Origin: Ruminococcus sp. UBA1394
GTDB lineage: Bacteria; Bacillota; Clostridia; Oscillospirales; Ruminococcaceae
Assembly: GCA_002305725.1 (NCBI GenBank)
Contig: DBQM01000001.1
Span: forward strand, 1 to 34,101
DNA: 34,101 nt
Reading direction: 5' to 3'
In this document: piece after piece, positions 1 through 8,286 of the stretch
How positions within the stretch are numbered: position 1 is the stretch's first letter
Layout: each line of letters starts with the position of its first letter
Notes under the pieces: model-generated
The model's input: only the letters and a program-made list of their open reading frames with translations
Database searches by the model: none
What the model was told of the DNA's origin: nothing
Program-made: the position numbers and the translations under genes

Positions 1-47
1 TTGGTGTAAAGAGGTAAATTTATTCGGTTTAGAAAGTCCCGAAACCC

Positions 48-66
48 GCATAACTACTGGGTTTTT
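48..66. other. weak inverted repeat downstream of lysS
   Basis: AAACCC and GGGTTT face each other across an 11-base loop, just past the lysS stop codon. The run of five T lies on the plus-strand side, so it fits a plus-strand terminator for a gene outside the window better than a lysS terminator. The stem is short, so this is only a possible terminator. The remaining bases from 1 to 76 show nothing else. Confidence 0.25.
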
Positions 67-76
67 CTGAAATTTG

Positions 77-1648
77 TTAGTCCAAAGGCTTCATCGTCGG
101 AAACAGCAGTACATCTCTTATAGACGGACTGTCAGTCAGCAGCATAACAAGTCTGTCAAGACCAAGTCCGAGACCGCCTGTCGGAGGCATACCATATTCA
201 AGAGCTGTAACGAAGTCCTCGTCAACTTCGGCATTTGCACCAGTTGCTCTCTTAGCCTCAACCTGACGTACAAATCTTTCTTTCTGGTCAACAGGGTCAT
301 TGAGTTCTGAGAATGCATTTCCCATTTCCCTTGCATAGATGAAGTATTCAAATCTTTCAGTAAATGCAGGGTCAGACGGCTTTCTCTTTGCAAGAGGGGA
401 GTTTTCAACCGGATAATCATAGATAATAGTCGGCTGGATAAGCTTTGCCTCAACGAATTCGTCAAAAAATGCAATGAGAACGTGTCCCTTTGTGGCATTT
501 TCGCCCTCTTCGACTTCTACGCCCTTTGCCTTTGCGCAGGCTCTTGCTTCCTCGTCAGTTACCCAGTCATTGTAATCAACGCCGGCATACTTTTTGACAG
601 CTTCAACCATTGTAAGCTTTTCCCAAGGTGCTGCAAGGTTAATCTGTTCGCCCTGGTATGAGATTGTTGTATTTCCGCAGATTTTCAGAGCAAGAGTTTC
701 GTACATATTTTCAATAAGCTCCATCATGCCCTTGTAATCTGTGTAAGCCTGATACATTTCAATGGAAGTGAATTCCGGATTGTGAGATGTGTCCATACCC
801 TCGTTTCTGAAAATACGTCCTACCTCGTAAACCTTTTCAAATCCGCCTACTATCAGTCTCTTTAAATAAAGCTCTGTTTCGATTCTCAGATACATATCAA
901 TGTCAAGGGCATTGTGATGTGTCTTGAAAGGTCTTGCGGCAGCACCGATTTCAAGAGTATGCAGAACTGGAGTATCAACCTCGATATATCCCAGACTGTC
1001 GAGATAGTTTCTTATCTCACGGAGAATAAGGCTTCTCTTTACAAAAGTATCCTTGACGTCCGGATTTACAATAAGGTCAAGGTAACGCTGTCTGTAGCGC
1101 ATATCCTGGTCTTTAAGACCGTGCCATTTTTCCGGCAGCGGAAGAAGTGACTTTGAAAGGAGAGTTATCTTTTCTGCATGAACAGAAATTTCTCCCTTTC
1201 TTGTTCTGAAAACAAAGCCTTCGATACCAACGATATCGCCGATATCCCATTTCTTGAATTCTGCAAATTCTTCCTTGCCGATATCGTTCATTCTGACATA
1301 GACCTGAATCCTGTCAGACTCATCTCTTACATCAATGAAGTTTGCCTTGCCCATATCACGCCAGCTCATAATACGTCCGGCAATGGAAACCTTCTTTTCT
1401 TTAAGCTTGTCAAGCTCCTGAGCAAGCTTTTCCTCGTCGTCGCCGGCAGCAGTCTTTGCAGCAGCCTCGTCAGCCTCATACTGTGCCTTTAAAGCTGCAT
1501 TTTTGCCTGTGACATCATATTTTGTTATCTGATAAGGGTCAGCGTTTCTTGATTTTAAGTCATCAAGCTTTTCAAGACGGACCTTTTTCAGTATATTAAT
1601 ATCCTGTTCGGTAATTTCCTCTGTTATATTATTCTGATTTTCACTCAT
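77..1648 (-). CDS. lysS: lysyl-tRNA synthetase, class II
   Basis: Charges tRNA-Lys with lysine in the cytoplasm. The 523-residue protein has the class II LysRS layout: a charged N-terminal helical stretch, an OB-fold anticodon-binding domain at about residues 86-165 and a catalytic domain. Motif 2 is seen as RIFRNEG followed by NPEFTSIE (about residues 278-297). Motif 3 is seen as GGLGLGLDR near residue 490. It is slightly longer than the usual 490-505 residues because of an acidic, Ala/Glu-rich insert at about residues 50-85. The ATG has a GGCGGTGA stretch about ten bases upstream. It follows greA by 26 bases with no promoter between, so the two are probably cotranscribed. Confidence 0.97.
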   Translation of the reverse strand: MSENQNNITEEITEQDINILKKVRLEKLDDLKSRNADPYQITKYDVTGKNAALKAQYEADEAAAKTAAGDDEEKLAQELDKLKEKKVSIAGRIMSWRDMGKANFIDVRDESDRIQVYVRMNDIGKEEFAEFKKWDIGDIVGIEGFVFRTRKGEISVHAEKITLLSKSLLPLPEKWHGLKDQDMRYRQRYLDLIVNPDVKDTFVKRSLILREIRNYLDSLGYIEVDTPVLHTLEIGAAARPFKTHHNALDIDMYLRIETELYLKRLIVGGFEKVYEVGRIFRNEGMDTSHNPEFTSIEMYQAYTDYKGMMELIENMYETLALKICGNTTISYQGEQINLAAPWEKLTMVEAVKKYAGVDYNDWVTDEEARACAKAKGVEVEEGENATKGHVLIAFFDEFVEAKLIQPTIIYDYPVENSPLAKRKPSDPAFTERFEYFIYAREMGNAFSELNDPVDQKERFVRQVEAKRATGANAEVDEDFVTALEYGMPPTGGLGLGLDRLVMLLTDSPSIRDVLLFPTMKPLD

Positions 1649-1674
1649 TGTCTGATTTTCACCGCCAATTTATT

Positions 1675-2145
1675 TTACTTTGAAATATCCATAACTTCAA
1701 ATCTGAGTTCACCTACCGGGGCTTCAACTATGAAAATATCGCCGACTTTCTTCTTCATAGCTGCTTTTCCAATCGGAGAATCGTCAGAAATTTTACCGCC
1801 GTCCACATCAGCCTCAGTTGTGCTGACAATCTGGAGAGTTTCAACGTCCTCTGTGCCGACTCTCTTGATCTTGATAATAGAACCGATACCGATTTCGTCT
1901 ACTGAAATTTTATCGTCATCAACTACCTCAGCGTTTGAGATAGTTTCTTCCAGCTGTGCAATCTGTGCCTCAAGGAGAGCCTGTTCATTTTTCGCTTCAT
2001 CATACTCAGCGTTTTCTGAAAGGTCACCGAATGATCTTGCTTCTTTCAGCTTCTGGGCAACCTCAGCACGTCTGACAGTTACAAGTCGTGTGTATTCTTC
2101 CTGAAGTTTTTCAAAACCTTCTCTGGATATCTGCTTTTTTGCCAT
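1675..2145 (-). CDS. greA: transcription elongation factor GreA
   Basis: GreA enters the RNA polymerase secondary channel and stimulates cleavage of backtracked transcripts. The product of about 156 residues has the normal family length. The N-terminal coiled coil carries the conserved stretch ARSFGDLSENAEYDEAKNEQ, including the acidic tip. The C-terminal FKBP-like domain contains SPIGKAAMKKKVGD. Two starts are possible: a GTG at 2151, five bases after AAGGAG, and the ATG at 2145 that gives the usual MAKK start. The ATG is preferred by family similarity, but the spacing favours the GTG. A strong promoter lies upstream and lysS follows. Confidence 0.96.
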   Translation of the reverse strand: MAKKQISREGFEKLQEEYTRLVTVRRAEVAQKLKEARSFGDLSENAEYDEAKNEQALLEAQIAQLEETISNAEVVDDDKISVDEIGIGSIIKIKRVGTEDVETLQIVSTTEADVDGGKISDDSPIGKAAMKKKVGDIFIVEAPVGELRFEVMDISK

Positions 2146-2173
2146 AGCCACTTAAACTCCTTACTCTATTCGT

Positions 2174-2187
2174 CCGGCAAGTGCCGG
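2174..2187. other. small GC-rich palindrome in greA leader
   Basis: CCGGCA-AG-TGCCGG lies between the greA transcription start region and its ribosome binding site. It could form a six-base-pair hairpin in the leader RNA. No function can be assigned. Confidence 0.4.
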
Positions 2188-2207
2188 CATAAATATTCTA
2201 TCATAAT

Positions 2208-2236
2208 ATTATAAATGATTTTTTCAGTTTTGTCAA
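2208..2236 (-). promoter_or_regulatory. sigma-A promoter of greA-lysS
   Basis: On the minus strand a TTGACA -35 box (2231-2236) and a TATAAT -10 box (2208-2213) are separated by exactly 17 bases. Transcription should begin near 2200, about 55 bases before the greA start codon. Confidence 0.85.
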
Positions 2237-2262
2237 CTGCTGATATGAGGTTTATACAATTG

Positions 2263-2295
2263 AAAAAAGCAGAGTATCTGTCTTTAACACTCTGC
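2263..2295 (-). terminator. intrinsic terminator after the DUF4173-like gene
   Basis: On the minus strand GCAGAGT (2295-2289) pairs with ACTCTGC (2275-2269), followed by a run of six T (2268-2263). It lies eight bases past the stop codon at 2303 and just before the greA promoter, so it separates the two units. Confidence 0.75.
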
Positions 2296-2302
2296 CTGTA
2301 TT

Positions 2303-3775
2303 TTATGAAATATATTTATTTACCAGCATACTTGAAATATTGTGCGGGTCATTGCTTGAATTATGTTTTGATTCTGCATCTTCCGGTGTAACTGCTCCGC
2401 TTTTTATTACAGTAAGCACAGCGTCGTCAGACAGTTCAAAAAGGGAATTGATATCAAGTTCATCTAAACTTCCGGCGTTGTACATTTCAATGTTGTACTT
2501 TGCAATAATGGCGTCGGGACGTGAAAAGCATAAAACCGCAAACATGACTGTAAACACCGCCGCTGTCCATTTCGCCGTGGGGAATTCAAAGCGCAGCTGC
2601 TTTATCCCGATAATTACAAAGAATAATGCAAGCAGAATCATGAACCACATTGTATAAACCCTGAGCCTTGTCAGTCCGTAAGCGGAAATGTATATGACCA
2701 TTTTGCTTATGGCAACAGCTATCATCACAAGTGTAAATGCGCAGAGAATAAGGCTGTAAATTTTCAGTACTGCCGGCTTGTTTCTGCCTCCCTTTTTAGC
2801 CAGCAGATTTATAATAAGTATAACGGATAAATTAATAACTGAAATGATACACAGTTCAAAAAAGCCTTTTCTTGCATATTCCGAGTATATGTAGCCATCG
2901 GGAAGCCTTCCGTAAAATGCTGAGAGAAAGTAGTTTGCCTGAGAGATAAAGAACATAACATATAAAATGCAGACTGGAGTAACAGCTGTGTAAATAATCA
3001 TATTCTGCACACACTTTGCACTGGCAATACTCTTTTCACATTCCTCATCTGAAAGGGGAGTGATTTTTTCACGGTGAATGTTAGTGTAAAGCATACTGAA
3101 AATATAGCAGGCACAGGGGAGAGCAATAATTATCTGACATATAATCTGCCAGATATTCTCGGAAGCGATAAAATCAAGTACACTTCCCAGCATATCGGCA
3201 ACCCCGTCATCTGCAGACATAAGCAGCATACCTACAACAGATGTAAGGGGAATAGTAACGAAAAGTCCGATAATAACCATTTTAAGATTACTGCCGAATT
3301 TTGAGCTTCTTACAGACGAATTGACCGCTCTGAACTCATAAGAAAAACTGGCGAAAGGATATTCCAGAACAGCTTTTATCAGTGCAAAGGGGAGAAAGCG
3401 TTCCAGCGACTTTTTGCCCAGAGCTGTTGAATAGACAAAATATCCGGTACCCGAAATCAGAAAAAGAGTGTCAAGAAATTTTATGAGAACGTTGTCTGTG
3501 ATTGAATAAACAGTACTGAAAAGGTACAGTACGGCAGCGAGAGCGACGTTGAACTTTGTTAACTTAACGTCTGATTTTCTCATAAATATAATTGCTGCTG
3601 TAATTATTGCCGCAAATACACCTGTTGAAAGGAATCCGGAGGTGTTGTATATCACAAAACGAACAAATCCGAATGAAATCAGCAGTATAATAATGGAATA
3701 AACACATTCCATAACGCTGAAATTTACTGCCTTTTTTTCCGCTTTGACTGTGTCAATAATGTTTACTTCGTCCAT
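2303..3775 (-). CDS. DUF4173/DUF4153-like multipass membrane protein
   Basis: An integral membrane protein of about 490 residues with roughly ten hydrophobic segments and a C-terminal soluble tail of about 80 residues. The stretch YARKGFFELCIISVINL resembles a segment I associate with the DUF4173/DUF4153 families, whose function is unknown. The start is taken at ATG 3775 (MDEVNIIDT) because AAGGAAGGAG lies just upstream. A longer reading frame reaches 3859 but overlaps the preceding regulator gene and lacks a good ribosome binding site. It is the last gene of the DUF2975-regulator-DUF4173 unit, 16 bases after the regulator. The family name is from memory of the motif and is only moderately sure. 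Confidence 0.75.
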   Translation of the reverse strand: MDEVNIIDTVKAEKKAVNFSVMECVYSIIILLISFGFVRFVIYNTSGFLSTGVFAAIITAAIIFMRKSDVKLTKFNVALAAVLYLFSTVYSITDNVLIKFLDTLFLISGTGYFVYSTALGKKSLERFLPFALIKAVLEYPFASFSYEFRAVNSSVRSSKFGSNLKMVIIGLFVTIPLTSVVGMLLMSADDGVADMLGSVLDFIASENIWQIICQIIIALPCACYIFSMLYTNIHREKITPLSDEECEKSIASAKCVQNMIIYTAVTPVCILYVMFFISQANYFLSAFYGRLPDGYIYSEYARKGFFELCIISVINLSVILIINLLAKKGGRNKPAVLKIYSLILCAFTLVMIAVAISKMVIYISAYGLTRLRVYTMWFMILLALFFVIIGIKQLRFEFPTAKWTAAVFTVMFAVLCFSRPDAIIAKYNIEMYNAGSLDELDINSLFELSDDAVLTVIKSGAVTPEDAESKHNSSNDPHNISSMLVNKYIS

Positions 3776-3791
3776 GTCTGAATCTCCTTCC

Positions 3792-4001
3792 TTAATCATC
3801 CTCACGCCATTCAAGTATATCTCCCGGCTGGCAGTCAAGGACTTTGCATATTTTGTCAAGAGTAGAAAACCGCACAGCCTTTGCCTTTCCGGTTTTTAGT
3901 ATGGAAAGATTGGCAGGGGTGATATCAATTTTTTCGGCAAGCTCGTTTGAGGAAATTTTCCGCTTTGCCATCATTACATCAAGATTTACAATAATAGCCA
4001 T
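3792..4001 (-). CDS. Xre/Cro-CI type small DNA-binding regulator (YozG-like)
   Basis: This 69-residue protein is almost entirely one helix-turn-helix domain. The pattern is typical of the small Xre family (HTH_26): SSNELAEKIDITPANLSILKTGKAKAVRFSTLDKICKVLDCQPGDIL, where the recognition helix contains TPANLSILK. There is no second domain for ligand sensing. A GAGGAG ribosome binding site precedes the ATG at 4001. It sits between a DUF2975 membrane protein and a DUF4173-like membrane protein with gaps of 14 and 16 bases. Small Xre regulators of this kind are often paired with DUF2975 proteins (for example yozG-yoaS in Bacillus subtilis). It may regulate its own operon; no operator was identified. 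Confidence 0.88.
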   Translation of the reverse strand: MAIIVNLDVMMAKRKISSNELAEKIDITPANLSILKTGKAKAVRFSTLDKICKVLDCQPGDILEWREDD

Positions 4002-4015
4002 GTCATTCTCCTCTT

Positions 4016-4477
4016 TCAGACTGTAAAGTCGTTTTCCGACTTGATTTCAACCGCTTTTTCAAAAACGTTTTTCAACACTCTCATGATAAGTCCGAACATG
4101 ACCGCCAGCATTGCCGGCAGAAGAAAAACGAATTTCCACAGTCCGAATACTGCAAATGATGCCCCTGCAAGCATACACGCCCATGAAATCCGCCTTAAAC
4201 AAGCTGTATTGCGCTGTGTAAAAACCTGTTCCCTGTTGATGTTTTCAAGGAGGACGTGCAGCTCATACAGGGCGATAAGCGCCAGTATTTCGCAGATGTA
4301 AAGACAGATGCACATAGGAAGAGCAATTCCGGATTCTCCGAAAAGTCCTCTGCCTAAGGACTTTTTTTCATACCACTGCGAAAATGCCGGTACAAAAAAA
4401 GTCAGAATAAGAACAATTCCTCCGGTCACCATTGTAAGTATCCTTGAAAGCAAAAGTGATTTTGTTTTAGTCCACAT
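4016..4477 (-). CDS. DUF2975 family membrane protein
   Basis: A 153-residue protein with four predicted membrane segments, at about residues 12-32, 50-72, 92-112 and 115-138. Their spacing and the central polar loop (LHVLLENINREQVFTQRNTACLRRISW) match the DUF2975 family, in which a loop of this type (ENVF or EQVFT followed by N and LR) is characteristic. The function of the family is not known. It is the first gene of the unit, with its own promoter at 4508-4536, and the Xre regulator follows after 14 bases. The pairing supports a membrane partner or target of that regulator, but this is inference. Confidence 0.8.
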   Translation of the reverse strand: MWTKTKSLLLSRILTMVTGGIVLILTFFVPAFSQWYEKKSLGRGLFGESGIALPMCICLYICEILALIALYELHVLLENINREQVFTQRNTACLRRISWACMLAGASFAVFGLWKFVFLLPAMLAVMFGLIMRVLKNVFEKAVEIKSENDFTV

Positions 4478-4507
4478 AAAATATACCCCTTTCCTTGTTA
4501 TGGGAAA

Positions 4508-4536
4508 AGTATATCACATAAATTACCATTTGTCAA
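4508..4536 (-). promoter_or_regulatory. sigma-A promoter of the DUF2975-Xre-DUF4173 unit
   Basis: On the minus strand a TTGACA box (4531-4536) and a TATACT box (4508-4513) are separated by 17 bases, about 31 bases before the DUF2975 start codon. Confidence 0.8.
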
Positions 4537-4590
4537 GTATTTTTTATTGTTTTTCGATATATTTTATTTGTTTTTCAGACCTGAACAATA

Positions 4591-4622
4591 AAAAAATGCG
4601 GAGAACATATACTCTCCGCATT
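4591..4622 (-). terminator. intrinsic terminator of the trp operon
   Basis: On the minus strand AATGCGGAGA pairs perfectly with TCTCCGCATT around an eight-base loop and runs into a T tract (4596-4591). It lies eight bases past the stop codon of the last gene and marks the end of the trp transcript. Confidence 0.88.
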
Positions 4623-4630
4623 TTGAATAT

Positions 4631-4894
4631 TTATTTGTTATTCTCGCTTTTATAAGTGTCTTCCAGCCACTTTATCATTTCATCGAATCCCTCCTGCGTA
4701 AAGGGAAACTCTTTTTCGTGTTCCATTTCAGCAAGTTCAGAGCAAAGCATACCATGCCATGTCATTGCTTTCAGATTATCAGACCCGGGCACAATTTTGT
4801 AACTGAAACTGCCAAGACTTCCTGTAAAGGAGTTGCCGGACTGATAAAAGTAAAAATTCCTTAAATCGAATATTTCTGACGCACTTGTACCCAT
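4631..4894 (-). CDS. uncharacterised 87-residue protein coupled to trpA
   Basis: I do not recognise a named family. The product is soluble, with no signal peptide or membrane segment. The N-terminal half looks beta-rich (RNFYFYQSGNSFTGSLGSFSYKIVP), followed by an aromatic segment (MTWHGMLCSELAEME) and an acidic C-terminal helix (TQEGFDEMIKWLEDTYKSE). Its ATG shares one base with the trpA stop codon (TAATG), which suggests translational coupling. It is the last gene before the trp terminator. It looks like a real gene because it fills the space between trpA and the terminator exactly. A role connected to tryptophan synthesis is inference from position only. Confidence 0.8.
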   Translation of the reverse strand: MGTSASEIFDLRNFYFYQSGNSFTGSLGSFSYKIVPGSDNLKAMTWHGMLCSELAEMEHEKEFPFTQEGFDEMIKWLEDTYKSENNK

Positions 4895-5682
4895 TATCTG
4901 TCAAGTCCCTCTCTGAGCGATGAAGTGAAATCGAACACAGGTTTTGTGCAGTTTTCCGGGTCTTTTCCGATTATGTTCACAACTGCACTTCCGACAATTA
5001 CACCGTCGCAGTACTGCTTGATATCATGCGCCTGTTCAGCATTGGAAATTCCGAAACCGATAGCGCAGGGGATATCAGTATATTTCTTTATTTCTGAAAT
5101 GAACTTGCTGAAATCTGTCTGGAATGATGAACGCATTCCGGTAACGCCGGTTGAAGAAACACAGTAAACAAAGCCTCTTGCCGATGATGCGATTTTTTCA
5201 ATTCTGTCCTTTGAAGTAGGGGTTACAAGGCTGATTGAGATTATGTCGTGATTGTCAGCGTACGGCTGAATTTCGTCCTTTTCCTCATAAGGCATATCGG
5301 GAATGATAACGCCGTCAATGCCAATTTCAGCGCAGATATCAAAGAAACGTTCTGTGCCGAAACCGAAAATCGAATTGAGGTAAAGCATAAGCAGCAGCGG
5401 CATATCCGTTCTCTTTCTGATTCTTTTTACCATTTCAAAGATTCCGGCAAGAGTAGTACCACCTGAAAGCGCTCTGACGCTTGCCGCCTGAATTACCGGT
5501 CCTTCTGCGATAGGGTCGGAGAAAGGTACGCCAAGCTCAATTATGTCAGCTCCTGCCGCCTCCATTTCGTATACTGCCTTTTCAGTAGCCTCATAGCCGC
5601 CGTCACCGCAGGTAACATAGGTAATAAGCGCCTTTTTGCCCTGTTCTTTAAGCTCACCAAGCTTTTTTTCTATTCTATTCAC
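4894..5682 (-). CDS. trpA: tryptophan synthase alpha chain
   Basis: Splits indole-3-glycerol phosphate into glyceraldehyde 3-phosphate and indole, which passes to TrpB. The 262-residue TIM barrel has normal length. The active-site acids sit in the conserved ADIIELGVPFSDPIAEGPVIQ segment: a Glu (IELG) and an Asp (FSDP). The phosphate-binding glycines are seen in IGFGIS and DGVIVGSA near the C-terminus. The start is GTG at 5682, nine bases after a GGAG that lies inside the end of trpB. It overlaps trpB by eight bases and the next ORF by one, which points to a tightly coupled operon. Confidence 0.97.
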   Translation of the reverse strand: MNRIEKKLGELKEQGKKALITYVTCGDGGYEATEKAVYEMEAAGADIIELGVPFSDPIAEGPVIQAASVRALSGGTTLAGIFEMVKRIRKRTDMPLLLMLYLNSIFGFGTERFFDICAEIGIDGVIIPDMPYEEKDEIQPYADNHDIISISLVTPTSKDRIEKIASSARGFVYCVSSTGVTGMRSSFQTDFSKFISEIKKYTDIPCAIGFGISNAEQAHDIKQYCDGVIVGSAVVNIIGKDPENCTKPVFDFTSSLREGLDR

Positions 5683-6862
5683 TGATATTCACTCCTCTGT
5701 ACCTTGCAATCTGATAAACGTCCTTGTCACCACGTCCGGAAAGATTTATGACCATTATCTGATCTTTGCTCATTGTAGGTGCGATTTTGAGAGCCGCCGC
5801 AACAGCGTGAGCAGATTCGATTGCCGGGATAATTCCCTCTGTTTTTGAAAGATACTCAAATGCGCATACTGCTTCTTCGTCTGTTACCGGAACATACTCT
5901 GCCCTGCCTGTCTTGGCAAGATTAGCGTGCTCCGGACCGATTCCAGGATAGTCAAGACCGGCTGAAATTGAGTAAACCTCGTCTATCTGTCCCTCGTAGT
6001 TCTGGAGGAAAACAGACTTCATTCCGTGGAAAATACCATCTCTACCTCTTGAAAGTGTTGCCGCATGATACTTGGTTTCAACACCTTTTCCGGCTGCCTC
6101 GGCACCGACCAGGCGAACGCTTTCGTCACCGATAAAATCGTAAAATGCGCCGATTGCATTTGAGCCGCCGCCAACGCAGGCAACAACGCAGTCCGGCAGA
6201 CGGTTTTCCTTTTCAAGCAGCTGAGCCTTTATTTCCTCACCGATTATCTTCTGGAAATCACGAACCATCTGCGGATAAGGATGAGGGCCCATTGCAGAAC
6301 CGATGAGATAGTAAGTTGTTTCAATATTTGTTGCCCAGTCCTTCATAGCCTCGTTTACGGCGTCTTTAAGAGTGGAAGTGCCGCTTGTTACAGCAGTTAC
6401 CTTTGAGCCTAAAAGCTCCATTCTGTAAACATTCAGCGCCTGTCTTTCCATATCGACTGCGCCCATGTAAACCTCGCATTCCATGTTGAACAAAGCTGCG
6501 GCAGTAGCAGTTGCAACGCCGTGCTGACCGGCGCCTGTTTCAGCGATAATACGCTTTTTGCCCATTTTCTTGGCAAGCAGGATCTGACCTAAAACATTGT
6601 TTATCTTGTGAGAACCGGTGTGGTTTAAGTCCTCTCTCTTGATATAGATTTTAGCGCCGCCTAAATCCTTTGTCATTTTTTCAGCATAGTAAAGCATAGA
6701 CGGTCTGCCCGCATAATCTCTGTAAAGAGCTTTCAGTTCTTCCTGAAATTCCTTGTCCTTGCTGTAATGCTCATAAGCCTTTTCGAGCTCGCAGACAGCG
6801 TTCATTACAGTTTCCGGAACATACTGTCCGCCGTAAATACCATATTTACCCTTTGTATCCAA
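5675..6862 (-). CDS. trpB: tryptophan synthase beta chain
   Basis: Joins indole and serine to make tryptophan with pyridoxal phosphate. The PLP-binding lysine is in HTGSHKIN (about residue 86 from the chosen start). The glycine-rich phosphate loop GGGSNAIG and the segment ETGAGQHGVATA are also present. The start is taken as TTG 6862, giving MDTKGKYGIYGGQYVPE, because GGAG lies eight bases upstream and the trpF stop codon ends at 6864. A longer frame to 6880 would begin inside trpF with no ribosome binding site. The resulting 395 residues match the family. It forms the alpha2-beta2 complex with TrpA encoded next. Confidence 0.96.
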   Translation of the reverse strand: MDTKGKYGIYGGQYVPETVMNAVCELEKAYEHYSKDKEFQEELKALYRDYAGRPSMLYYAEKMTKDLGGAKIYIKREDLNHTGSHKINNVLGQILLAKKMGKKRIIAETGAGQHGVATATAAALFNMECEVYMGAVDMERQALNVYRMELLGSKVTAVTSGTSTLKDAVNEAMKDWATNIETTYYLIGSAMGPHPYPQMVRDFQKIIGEEIKAQLLEKENRLPDCVVACVGGGSNAIGAFYDFIGDESVRLVGAEAAGKGVETKYHAATLSRGRDGIFHGMKSVFLQNYEGQIDEVYSISAGLDYPGIGPEHANLAKTGRAEYVPVTDEEAVCAFEYLSKTEGIIPAIESAHAVAAALKIAPTMSKDQIMVINLSGRGDKDVYQIARYRGVNISE

Positions 6863-6863
6863 G

Positions 6864-7478
6864 TTACACACTCCTGACAATTTTCATAAATTTTCTGATT
6901 TTATCCCTGTCCTTGAAACCGTCCGTTTCAATTCCGCCGGAGATGTCAACTCCGTCCGGTGAAACGGTTCTGACAGCGTTTTCAACATTATCGCAGTCAA
7001 GACCTCCTGCAAGCATAAACGGTGTGCTGAAAACAGCTTTTTTGATTACGCTGTAGTCAGCGGTTTTTCCGGTACCGCCGTAGCTGTTGGGAGCAAATGC
7101 GTCAAGCAGCAGCATATCTGCGCCGTATCTGTCAGCATTTTCAATGTCGGAAATCTCTTTCACTCTGACTGCTTTCCATATATTACAGTTTACAACATTT
7201 TTCAGCGCTTGTAAATAGCTTTTGTCCTCGTCGCCGTGAAGCTGTATCACATCAAGCTTATCTGCGTATTTTTCCGCAATAATTTCCAGAGGCTCGTTGA
7301 CGAAAACCCCGACTCTTCTGATATTTCTGTCAAGCATACTTTCAAGCGTCAGAAACTGTTCATAGCCAACACTTCTTTTAAATCCGCCGGAGAGGATAAA
7401 TCCGGCATAATCGGGCATAAACTCGTTTACAAATCCGATATCCTCCGGACGTCTTAAACCGCAGAGTTTAACTTTCAT
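6864..7478 (-). CDS. trpF: phosphoribosylanthranilate isomerase
   Basis: Catalyses the Amadori rearrangement of N-(5-phosphoribosyl)anthranilate to CdRP. The 204-residue TIM barrel has the family start VKLCGLRRPEDI with the catalytic cysteine. It also has the catalytic aspartate in LLLDAFAPNSYGGTGKTADYS, and the C-terminal phosphate sites FMLAGGLDCDNV and GVDISGGIE. ATGA overlap with trpC at 7475-7478 couples the two. The protein is free-standing and not fused to TrpC. Confidence 0.95.
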   Translation of the reverse strand: MKVKLCGLRRPEDIGFVNEFMPDYAGFILSGGFKRSVGYEQFLTLESMLDRNIRRVGVFVNEPLEIIAEKYADKLDVIQLHGDEDKSYLQALKNVVNCNIWKAVRVKEISDIENADRYGADMLLLDAFAPNSYGGTGKTADYSVIKKAVFSTPFMLAGGLDCDNVENAVRTVSPDGVDISGGIETDGFKDRDKIRKFMKIVRSV

Positions 7479-8254
7479 ACGCCTGCCCTCAGTGTTTTCA
7501 TGGTTTCGGCAATATTGCCGCTGCGCATGAGGGTTTCGCCGATAAGTACAGCGTCTGCGCCGTTTTCACGGACAAATCTCATGTCATCGTTTGAAGCAAT
7601 ACCGCTTTCTGAAACAACAACGCAGTTTTCCGGAACAAGCGATGCAAGACGTTTGGTGTTTTCAAGACTTACCTCAAAGGTTTTGAGATTGCGGTTGTTG
7701 ATACCCACAATTTTCGGTGAACATTTCAGAATGCTTTCAAGTTCTTCCTCGTTGTGCGACTCAAAAAGGCAGTTCATTCCCAGGGACTCTGCAAGCTCTC
7801 TGAAACGGTTCATGGTGTCCGTATCAAGAATGGCTGCAATAAGCAGAATAGCGTCTGCGCCGATTGCCCTTGCCTCGTATATCTGATACTCGTCAAAAAT
7901 GAAATCCTTTCTGAGTATCGGCAGGTCAACTGCCTTTCTGATTGCTTTGAGGTACTCGCTGCTGCCTTTGAAGTAAAATTCTTCAGTCAGACAGGAAATA
8001 GCGTCAGCGCCGGCTTTTTCGTAGTTTAACGCAATGTCAACAGGGTGAAAATCCTCGCAGATAACTGATTTTGACGGTGACGCCTTTTTCACTTCGGAAA
8101 TAACTGAAAGACCGTCTTTTCTGAGTGCCGCATAAAAATCCCTGCACGGAGTTCTCATGGAAAGAGCTTTTTCTTTCATTTCTTCCGGAGAAATTGTGGC
8201 TTTCTCACGTTCAAGCTGTATTTTTCTTTTTTCAATAATTTCATCTAAAATCAT
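7475..8254 (-). CDS. trpC: indole-3-glycerol phosphate synthase
   Basis: Closes the indole ring from CdRP with loss of CO2. The sequence has the family hallmark KKASPSKS with the catalytic lysine, the LRKDFIFDEYQIYEARAIGADAILLI segment, GINNRNLKTF and SESGIAS. The start is set at ATG 8254 (MILDEIIEKRK), preceded by GGGAGTG at about nine bases. The reading frame also extends to a TTG at 8275, but that adds only seven residues and lacks a ribosome binding site. The product is about 259 residues. It is separated from trpGD by a hairpin element and a small ORF, unlike the other junctions of the operon, and overlaps trpF by four bases. Confidence 0.96.
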   Translation of the reverse strand: MILDEIIEKRKIQLEREKATISPEEMKEKALSMRTPCRDFYAALRKDGLSVISEVKKASPSKSVICEDFHPVDIALNYEKAGADAISCLTEEFYFKGSSEYLKAIRKAVDLPILRKDFIFDEYQIYEARAIGADAILLIAAILDTDTMNRFRELAESLGMNCLFESHNEEELESILKCSPKIVGINNRNLKTFEVSLENTKRLASLVPENCVVVSESGIASNDDMRFVRENGADAVLIGETLMRSGNIAETMKTLRAGV

Positions 8255-8286
8255 AGTGATAATCACTCCCTTCAAATGTCAAGATG

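Noticed and set aside
8255..8275. TTG start of trpC seven codons upstream
   Set aside because: There is no ribosome binding site before the TTG, while GGGAGTG within this stretch suits the ATG at 8254.
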